A DNA stretch of 5,126 bases from Gammaproteobacteria bacterium. GTDB lineage: Bacteria > Pseudomonadota > Gammaproteobacteria > Tenderiales > Tenderiaceae. Location of the stretch: assembly GCA_027001525.1 (NCBI GenBank), contig JALTMR010000248.1, positions 1 through 5,126 on the forward strand, in the 5' to 3' direction. The stretch's first letter is position 1. Each line of letters opens with the position of its first letter. Position numbers and translations under genes: made by a program. The notes beneath the pieces were generated by a model. That model ran no database searches, was not told the origin of the DNA, and saw nothing but the letters and a program-made list of their open reading frames with translations. Shown one piece after another: positions 1 to 4,730 of this stretch.

Positions 1-112
1 CTTTGACCAACACCGCCCCCACCGGCACCTCACCCTCGCGCCCGGCGCGCTCGGCCAACCGCAATGCCTGGCGCATCCAATAGTGATCCGGTGACTCCAG
101 ACTCCCTGCCAC
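1..112 (-). CDS. tadA: tRNA-specific adenosine deaminase TadA, N-terminal fragment
   Basis: TadA deaminates adenosine-34 to inosine in the anticodon of tRNA-Arg(ACG), in the cytoplasm, and is normally essential. Only the first 37 codons are in the window; the gene runs off the left edge. The translation contains HYWMRQALRLAERA followed by EVPVGAVLVK, which matches the conserved TadA N-terminus (the first helix, then the PVGAVLV strand). The zinc-binding HAE and PCxxC motifs would lie outside the window. I chose the GTG at 110-112 because a perfect AAGGAG lies six bases upstream and the resulting N-terminal length (about 11 residues before the first conserved helix) fits the family. There is no in-frame ATG before the conserved Trp-Met. 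The gene is divergent from the porin gene, with 342 bp between them. Identification is confident despite the short fragment, because the motif is long and specific. Confidence 0.9.
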   Translation of the reverse strand, partial: MAGSLESPDHYWMRQALRLAERAGREGEVPVGAVLVK

Positions 113-118
113 GCTACA

Positions 119-124
119 CTCCTT
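119..124 (-). promoter_or_regulatory. Shine-Dalgarno of tadA (AAGGAG)
   Basis: On the minus strand AAGGAG is followed by six bases and then GTG (112-110). This strong site decides the non-ATG start of tadA. Confidence 0.8.
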
Positions 125-191
125 AATCAAAATTCGACGTCACTTTGCCCTTCGATCAACGGCCTGTCCAGTCTATAAAGCCTCCGGTAAA

Positions 192-209
192 TGCACCCTG
201 CCAGTGCAA
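192..209 (+). promoter_or_regulatory. Putative NtrC-type enhancer site
   Basis: TGCAC (192-196) and GTGCA (204-208) form a perfect dyad with a 7-base spacer, followed by A at 209. This is the half-site sequence and spacing of classical enterobacterial NtrC sites (TGCAC-N7-GTGCA), such as those upstream of glnA. Its centre is about 155 bp upstream of the start site predicted from the sigma-54-like promoter at 328-344, a typical distance for a bacterial enhancer. The right half-site recurs 32 bp downstream. The match is seen directly in the sequence; binding by NtrC or a relative is inference. Confidence 0.45.
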
Positions 210-222
210 ACTGCCAATGATC

Positions 223-240
223 CACACCAATTCCGGTGCA
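223..240 (+). promoter_or_regulatory. Possible second NtrC-type site (one intact half)
   Basis: GGTGCA at 235-240 repeats the right half of the upstream site: GTGCA at 236-240 lies exactly 32 bp from GTGCA at 204-208, about three helical turns. The left half is degenerate. At the canonical 7-base spacing only one of five positions matches; with an 8-base spacing (CACAC, 223-227) three of five match. Paired sites about 32 bp apart are how the E. coli glnA enhancer is built. On its own this half-site would be weak evidence. Confidence 0.25.
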
Positions 241-327
241 TATTCTCCCCATTTTTCTGGCCACCATCCCCCGCAACACTCAATTCACGCACCACTTAAC
301 CCCTATTATTCAATATGTTATTGATCG

Positions 328-344
328 TTGGCATCCGTTGTGCT
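328..344 (+). promoter_or_regulatory. Putative sigma-54 (-24/-12) promoter of the porin gene
   Basis: TTGGCATCCGTTGTGCT has the invariant GG (330-331) and GC (342-343) separated by exactly ten bases. It matches 10 of the 13 specified positions of the consensus YTGGCACG-N4-TTGCW; the mismatches are at 334, 335 and 340. The predicted transcription start is near position 355 (an A), leaving a leader of about 100 nt before the TTG start codon. I see no convincing sigma-70 promoter closer to the gene. A poor IHF-like match (308-320, eight of nine specified bases) lies just upstream but is closer to the promoter than usual. This is a consensus match only. Confidence 0.4.
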
Positions 345-387
345 TTCTAACCCGAAAATATTTGGCAACTCAACATAGAGATCGCCA

Positions 388-419
388 GGCGCTCCATTTT
401 CCCGGCAACACTGGGCGCC
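388..419 (+). other. Hairpin in the porin leader
   Basis: GGCGCTC (388-394) can pair with GGGCGCC (413-419) to give a 7-bp stem with one G-T wobble and an 18-nt loop. It lies within the predicted 5' leader and ends 21 nt before the ribosome binding site at 441-445. It is not followed by a T-run, so it does not look like a terminator. It might stabilise the leader, or it may be chance in GC-rich DNA. Confidence 0.2.
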
Positions 420-440
420 GGCCAGACTTCACACCCTTAC

Positions 441-445
441 AGGAG
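441..445 (+). promoter_or_regulatory. Shine-Dalgarno that sets the TTG start of the porin
   Basis: AGGAG at 441-445 lies nine bases before the in-frame TTG at 455. A second TTG at 448 is out of frame and too close. No in-frame ATG is available near this site. Confidence 0.75.
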
Positions 446-454
446 TATTGCGAA

Positions 455-1642
455 TTGAACACAACACATCTTTTTAACCGCCCCAACAAAGCCTGGTTGA
501 GCGGCACCCTTCTGGCCCTTGGCGGTCTGGCCACCCCCGGCTACGCCAACGATCTCGATACGGCGCTGGTCGAAGGCACACCCAGCCTGGAGATGCGCCT
601 GCGTTATGAAAGCGTGGACGATGCCACCAATAAGGATGCCAGCGCGGCCACCCTGCGCACTCGCCTGGGCTACGCCACCGGGAAGTATCACGGTCTGATG
701 GCCTACGGGGAGTTCGAGGATGTGCGCATCTTCGGCGGCCTTGACGACTACGCCCCCGTCACCGACGGCTATGCCACCGTCGCAGATCCCGAGGTGACCC
801 AACTCAACCAGGCCTTCCTCGGTTACAGCGGCCTGCCGAAGACCGAGATCAAACTGGGACGACAGCGGCTGATCCTCGACAACGCCCGCTTCGTCGGCAA
901 CGTCGGCTGGCGTCAAAACGAACAGACCTTCGACGCCGTGTCGCTGGTCAACAAGAGCCTGGCCGACACCACCATCACCTACGCCTATCTGGACAAGGTC
1001 AACGGCATCCTGACCAGGTTCGACGCCGATGTCAGCGACCATCTCATCAACGTCAAATACGATGGACTCAAGGCGCTCAAGCTCTCCGCCTACGCCTACT
1101 TGCTGGAAGACGATAACAGCGGTGTCAGCAACGATACCTACGGCCTGCGGGCCAAGGGTAAAACAGGTTTGGGGGAGATGGGCAAGTTGCTCTATACCGC
1201 CGAGTTCGCCACCCAGAGCACGGACAACAACGATGCCAGTTACGCCTTTATCGAAGCCGCCATGGCCACAAAGGTGATCACCGCCAAACTAGGCTATGAA
1301 GTTCTCGGCAGCGACGGTGGTGCCTACGGCTTCCAGACCCCGTTGGCCACCAAACACGCCTTCAACGGCTGGGCCGACAAATTCCTCTCCACCCCCACCG
1401 CCGGCCTGCGAGACCTGATGCTAACCTTGAGCGGCAAACTCAGCGGCACCAGACTCGTTGCCGTCTACCACGACTTCAGCGCCGACGAAGGTAATGCCGA
1501 ATATGGCTCGGAAATCGATCTTCTGGCGACCAAAAAATTTGGCAAACGCTACCTGACAGGCCTCAAATACTCCAGCTACAAAGCAGACAGCTACAGCACA
1601 GACACCAACAAGCTCTGGCTCTGGGGGCAGATGAAAATATAA
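455..1642 (+). CDS. Outer-membrane porin, alginate-export family
   Basis: A predicted 395-residue outer-membrane beta-barrel that would form a diffusion channel; the substrate is unknown. I start it at TTG 455: AGGAG is correctly spaced, and the product then begins with a textbook Sec signal peptide (basic Arg9/Lys12, hydrophobic core about 14-27, cleavage after PGYA at about residue 31). An upstream in-frame ATG at 236 would add 73 residues that look non-coding and would bury the signal peptide. The mature protein shows alternating beta-strand patterns throughout. It carries the family hallmark LGRQRLILDNARFVGNVGWR and then QNEQTFDA (residues 134-161), plus KLGYEVLGSDGG, FQTPLATKHAFNGWADKF and AVYHDFSAD, all typical of porins annotated with the Alginate_exp domain. 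Despite that name, most members have no shown link to alginate. The C-terminal strand ends KLWLWGQMKI, with Ile rather than the usual terminal aromatic residue. It is divergent from tadA and convergent with the sucrose operon, so it is probably transcribed alone. The upstream region suggests sigma-54/NtrC-type control. Confidence 0.85.
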   Translation: MNTTHLFNRPNKAWLSGTLLALGGLATPGYANDLDTALVEGTPSLEMRLRYESVDDATNKDASAATLRTRLGYATGKYHGLMAYGEFEDVRIFGGLDDYAPVTDGYATVADPEVTQLNQAFLGYSGLPKTEIKLGRQRLILDNARFVGNVGWRQNEQTFDAVSLVNKSLADTTITYAYLDKVNGILTRFDADVSDHLINVKYDGLKALKLSAYAYLLEDDNSGVSNDTYGLRAKGKTGLGEMGKLLYTAEFATQSTDNNDASYAFIEAAMATKVITAKLGYEVLGSDGGAYGFQTPLATKHAFNGWADKFLSTPTAGLRDLMLTLSGKLSGTRLVAVYHDFSADEGNAEYGSEIDLLATKKFGKRYLTGLKYSSYKADSYSTDTNKLWLWGQMKI

Positions 1643-1663
1643 CCCCCTTTAACGCCGTGCTTA

Positions 1664-1716
1664 CCTGACAGGCCTTGGGCCGAGACACCGCTGACGGCTC
1701 CGGGCCTGTTGTCAGG
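1664..1716 (+). terminator. Long imperfect hairpin, possible porin terminator
   Basis: This hairpin starts 21 bases after the porin stop. CCTGACAGGCC (1664-1674) pairs with GGCCTG (1703-1708) and TCAGG (1712-1716), with a three-base bulge at 1709-1711. Inside, GGGCCG (1677-1682) pairs with CGGCTC (1695-1700), including one G-T wobble. The stem is strong but is followed only by CATTTCATAA, not a real T-run, on either strand. It could be a weak terminator or a 3'-end stabilising structure. The rest of the convergent spacer (1717-1802) is AT-richer and holds nothing else I can identify. Confidence 0.4.
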
Positions 1717-1802
1717 CATTTCATAACTAATCAAAGGTTCCTAAGGCCTGTTAACACTATTGAGAAACAGAAATAAAACGATACGACAGTCATTGCAGAA
1801 AA

Positions 1803-3767
1803 CTATGGCAACTCCTTGTCACTCAGCCAATAAAATCGATAAGGCGGAATAACGAGCTGGTCCTTGAACATTCTGGGCGACTCGCCGGAGTAGAGATCTC
1901 TCAACTGGCTGTAGTCGAATCGGGCGCGTGGCCCCAGGTCACTCAGGGTCAGTGACTGGGGCGAGCTGTCGAAATTGGCCACCACCAACACCTCGTCACC
2001 ATGTTTGAAGGGATTGCTGCGCATGAAGGTGAAGAGGTGGGGATTGCCGGTGTCGAGCAGTTCGCGGTTGTTGTAGTCGGCGAAGGCGGAGATGGTTTTG
2101 CGTATGGCGATCATCTTCTGCAAGCCGGTGAAGATCTTCTGCTGTACCGTGCCGTGTTTGTGGCGCAGCTCGGCAAGTTCCCAGTCGAAGCGGGGCCGGT
2201 GCATCCAGCGATTGTCGTTGGCCTTGCTGGCATCATTGATGTAGTCGTAGTCGTTGACGGTGCCCACTTCGTCGCCATAGTAGAGCAACGGAATGCCGCC
2301 GAAGGACATGATCAGGCTGTTCATCAGCAGGATGAGATCGATGCTGCGCTGAATGGCCACCGGGTCACCGCTCTCCATGGCGGACTCCAGCCCAACCAGC
2401 GACGCCAGTGAACCGGAGATACGGGCATCACCCGTCTTTTCGTTGACGCCGAAGGGTTTGCCGCGGGCCGGGGAGTCGGCGTATTGGCCGGTAAACCAAT
2501 CGACCAGAAAGCGGCGATGGGGATAGGGATCGTAACCGGCCTGGACGATATCGGCGTCGTCGAAGCCCAGACCGATGTCGTCGTGGCAACGCACATAGTT
2601 GAGCCAGGTGGCACGGTTGAGTTTGTCGGGCAGGCTGCGGATTCCCTGATCCAGCAGCCGGGCGTTCTTGGTGGCCACCGCATCCCACAGCAGGGCCATG
2701 AAGGTGGCGTTGTAGGCGATCTCGCACTCCTTGGCGATCACCGCGTCCTCGCCAAAGTACTTGATGATCTCCACCGGCGCGACGATGGCCTCGGCGATGA
2801 ACAGCACCCCCGGCGCGGTGACCTGACAGCAGTCCTTCATCAGTTGCAGAATCAGGTGCGCCTCCCGCTCGTTCTGGCAGGTGGTGGCGATCTTCTTCCA
2901 CAAAAAGGCCACTGCGTCGAGGCGGATGATGTCCGCCCCCTGGTTGGCCCAGAAGAGGATGATGTCCAGCATCTCGATAAAGACAGTGGGGTTGCTGTAG
3001 TTGAGATCCCACTGATAGTGGTTGAAGACGGTCATCACCCACTTGCCCATGGCCTCGTCGTAGGTGAAATTGCCAGGTGCGGTCTCGGGAAAGATCTCCG
3101 GCATGGTCTCCTCGAACATATCGGGCACATCGCGGTTATCAAAGATGTAGTAGTAGTCCTGGTAGGTCTGCTCCCCGGCCCGTGCCCGCCTGGCCCATTC
3201 GTGCTCGTCGGAGGTGTGGTTCACCACCACGTCCAGGGTCAGTAATATGTTGCGCTTGCGCAGCGCCCCGGCAACCGTGCGCAGCTGCTCCAGCGTGCCG
3301 ACACGCGCGTCCACGTCGCGAAAATCACTCACCGCATAACCACCATCGGAGGCCCCCTCGGGGCATTTGAGAATCGGCATCACATGCACCATGTTGACAC
3401 CCAGCTCCTGAAAGTAGCTGGCCTTGGAGCTCAGGCCCTGGAGATCACCGGCAAAGCCATCGGTGTAGAGCGCCATGCCGACCCACTCCTGGCTTAGGAA
3501 CCAGTTGTGGTGCTTCTCCCGCGCAATGTCCACCTCTTTCAGCACCTCGTCGCGTTGGAGATATTGCCTTGCCATCACCTCAACCAGCCGCAACATCTGC
3601 TGCTTGAAGTCATCGCGTTCGCCATAGAGTTGACTGAAGAGGGAGTGGATGGCGTAGAAATTGGCCCCCAGGCGGGTATAGAAGTGGCGCAGATCACATT
3701 TACGAATCTCGGGCGTGAGCTGGTCGAGAATCTGGTTCAGCAGGGAGTGGGAAATCTGTTCGTACAT
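1803..3767 (-). CDS. ams: Amylosucrase (GH13 subfamily 4)
   Basis: Amylosucrase (EC 2.4.1.4) transfers glucose from sucrose onto an alpha-1,4-glucan and releases fructose. The 654-residue length fits the family (Neisseria polysaccharea enzyme about 636). Residues 1-90 form the helical N-terminal domain, followed by a GH13 barrel and a C-terminal beta domain. Visible motifs are CPEGASDGGYAVSDFRDV (135-152), DVVVNHTS (179-186), RLDAVAFLW with the nucleophile Asp284, FIAEAIVAP with the acid/base Glu326, and NYVRCHDDIG with transition-state Asp396. YYGDEVGTVND (496-506) and NRWMHRPRF (519-527) match the sucrose-binding region, with Arg520 likely equivalent to Neisseria Arg509. The position equivalent to Neisseria Arg226 is Pro223. 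There is no signal peptide, so it is probably cytoplasmic. ATG 3767 lies seven bases after the fructokinase stop, with only a weak AAAGAA ribosome binding site, suggesting translational coupling. Nearby dextran- or sucrose-hydrolysing GH13 enzymes are less likely given the CPEG...DGGYAVS and HDDIG signatures. Confidence 0.95.
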   Translation of the reverse strand: MYEQISHSLLNQILDQLTPEIRKCDLRHFYTRLGANFYAIHSLFSQLYGERDDFKQQMLRLVEVMARQYLQRDEVLKEVDIAREKHHNWFLSQEWVGMALYTDGFAGDLQGLSSKASYFQELGVNMVHVMPILKCPEGASDGGYAVSDFRDVDARVGTLEQLRTVAGALRKRNILLTLDVVVNHTSDEHEWARRARAGEQTYQDYYYIFDNRDVPDMFEETMPEIFPETAPGNFTYDEAMGKWVMTVFNHYQWDLNYSNPTVFIEMLDIILFWANQGADIIRLDAVAFLWKKIATTCQNEREAHLILQLMKDCCQVTAPGVLFIAEAIVAPVEIIKYFGEDAVIAKECEIAYNATFMALLWDAVATKNARLLDQGIRSLPDKLNRATWLNYVRCHDDIGLGFDDADIVQAGYDPYPHRRFLVDWFTGQYADSPARGKPFGVNEKTGDARISGSLASLVGLESAMESGDPVAIQRSIDLILLMNSLIMSFGGIPLLYYGDEVGTVNDYDYINDASKANDNRWMHRPRFDWELAELRHKHGTVQQKIFTGLQKMIAIRKTISAFADYNNRELLDTGNPHLFTFMRSNPFKHGDEVLVVANFDSSPQSLTLSDLGPRARFDYSQLRDLYSGESPRMFKDQLVIPPYRFYWLSDKELP

Positions 3768-3774
3768 GGCGTTA

Positions 3775-4653
3775 TTATTCTTTTAAATTCCAGTCTGTCA
3801 TGAAAGGTTGGTAGAAACCGGGATCCGCGACGGTGGCGCCGCGCTGCCCGACCAGGGCCGAGGCGAAGGCCTGGGCTCGCTCCAGGGTCGTCGCCAGCGG
3901 CCAGTCATTGGCCAGGCCGAGGATGATCACCGAGGCAAAGGCATCGCCGGCGCCGACCGTATCCACCACGTTGATTTCAGCCTGCGGCTGCACACTATGG
4001 TGCTGGCCGTCACGGGTCAACACCTCGGCCCCCTCGGCGCCGTGGGTCAGCACCAGCCCTTGCAGGTCGTAGTCGTGCAGAAAGCCCCCCGCCCCCCGGG
4101 CCGAGGGATAGAGCAGATTCAGCTCCTCACGGTTGAGTTTGACCCAGTGGGCCTGGCGCACCATGGCCAACACCTGCTTCTTTTGCCACCAGGGCGGACG
4201 CAGATTGACGTCGACAAAAACCGTGTTCGACCCGCCCTCGTCTTTCAGTTGCTCGACATGTTGCCGGGAGATGGCATCGCGCAGCGCCAGCGTGCCGTGA
4301 TAGAGCAGCCCGCAGGCGAACGGTGCATGCTCCGACGCCTCGATGGCGTCGTAAGCGCAGGGGTGGACGATGTCGTAACCCGGCTCGCCATCGTCGGCAA
4401 ACGTCACGGAGACGCGGCCGGTGGGATGGCGGCTATCGGTCTGTAAACCGGCCGTCTCCATGCCCCACGCCTGCATGGCACCGCGCACCGCCTCCCCTTC
4501 CGGGTCTTGCCCGACCCGACTGATGAAATAGGGCCGCTGGCCAAAAGCCTGCAGATGCCAGGCAACATTGAAGGGCGCGCCGCCGAGTACCCGCCTGCCC
4601 TCAGGGAAGTGATCGAACAGCACCTCGCCAAAAATACACAAGCGGCCGTTCAT
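3775..4653 (-). CDS. Fructokinase, PfkB/ribokinase family
   Basis: A 292-residue PfkB-family sugar kinase, best read as a fructokinase (EC 2.7.1.4) that phosphorylates fructose to fructose-6-phosphate with ATP in the cytoplasm. The N-terminal signature is LGGAPFNVAWHLQAFG (23-38). VDVNLRPPWW (147-156) is the strand before the substrate lid region typical of bacterial fructokinases. VDTVGAGDAFAS (230-241) is the second PfkB signature, with the catalytic base Asp237 and the anion-hole GAG. The length fits the family. It starts at ATG 4653, where the sequence ATGA overlaps the stop of a possible 26-codon ORF; no good Shine-Dalgarno sequence is present. It ends with tandem in-frame TAA stops (3777-3772), seven bases before the amylosucrase gene. 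Its position between sucrose-phosphate synthase and amylosucrase matches the fruK/frk gene of methanotroph sucrose operons and supports fructose as substrate. Specificity cannot be proved from sequence; other sugars handled by PfkB kinases remain possible. Confidence 0.88.
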   Translation of the reverse strand: MNGRLCIFGEVLFDHFPEGRRVLGGAPFNVAWHLQAFGQRPYFISRVGQDPEGEAVRGAMQAWGMETAGLQTDSRHPTGRVSVTFADDGEPGYDIVHPCAYDAIEASEHAPFACGLLYHGTLALRDAISRQHVEQLKDEGGSNTVFVDVNLRPPWWQKKQVLAMVRQAHWVKLNREELNLLYPSARGAGGFLHDYDLQGLVLTHGAEGAEVLTRDGQHHSVQPQAEINVVDTVGAGDAFASVIILGLANDWPLATTLERAQAFASALVGQRGATVADPGFYQPFMTDWNLKE

Positions 4654-4730
4654 GAGAGCCGCCCGGCAAGGGCCAAAATCAGAATCGGGGCCCGATCAAT
4701 TTCAGTCGTCATCATCAGATCATCGCTCAT
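4650..4730 (-). CDS. Possible 26-codon ORF coupled to both neighbours
   Basis: Between the synthase and fructokinase genes an ATG-started frame encodes MSDDLMMTTEIDRAPILILA then LAGRLS and stops. Its start overlaps the synthase stop as ATGA (4730-4727), and its stop overlaps the fructokinase start as ATGA (4653-4650). It fills the gap exactly, which would let ribosomes pass from one gene to the next by termination-reinitiation. No Shine-Dalgarno sequence stands out. Methanotroph sucrose operons carry a separate sucrose-phosphatase gene at this place. The peptide weakly recalls the start of such HAD phosphatases (a TDLDRT-like TEIDRA, later a GR), so it could be a decayed remnant. It could equally be a pure coupling peptide or chance. 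No function is assigned. Confidence 0.3.
   Translation of the reverse strand: MSDDLMMTTEIDRAPILILALAGRLS

Noticed and set aside
174..179. TATAAA as a sigma-70 -10 box for the porin
   Set aside because: The best -35 at 16-18 bp spacing (around 151-156, TTCGAT) matches TTGACA at only two positions, and the enhancer-like dyad would then be downstream.
308..320. IHF-like site between the enhancer and the sigma-54-like promoter
   Set aside because: It matches eight of nine specified bases but lies in AT-rich DNA where chance matches are common, and its centre near -41 is closer to the promoter than IHF sites usually are.
236..454. Upstream ATG extension of the porin frame
   Set aside because: There is no Shine-Dalgarno sequence, the codon use looks non-coding, it places a signal peptide inside the protein, and it overlaps promoter-like elements.
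437..1042. 201-codon open frame on the minus strand opposite the porin
   Set aside because: It is antisense to the conserved barrel segment, is Gly/Val-rich from codon complement effects, and has no family resemblance.
1741..1802. T-rich stretch (minus strand) after the amylosucrase stop as an intrinsic terminator
   Set aside because: The minus strand has runs such as TTTTATTTC, but I found no stable GC-rich stem directly before them.
2484..3245. Long open frame (253 codons) on the plus strand inside the amylosucrase gene
   Set aside because: It is antisense to a gene with conserved motifs throughout; GC-rich codon bias opens this frame, it has no ribosome binding site, and its product is a low-complexity Val/Gly/Asp-rich sequence resembling no family.
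3808..4446. 212-codon open frame on the plus strand opposite fructokinase
   Set aside because: It is a mirror of the fructokinase codons with no recognisable domain; the minus-strand PfkB signatures show which strand is coding.
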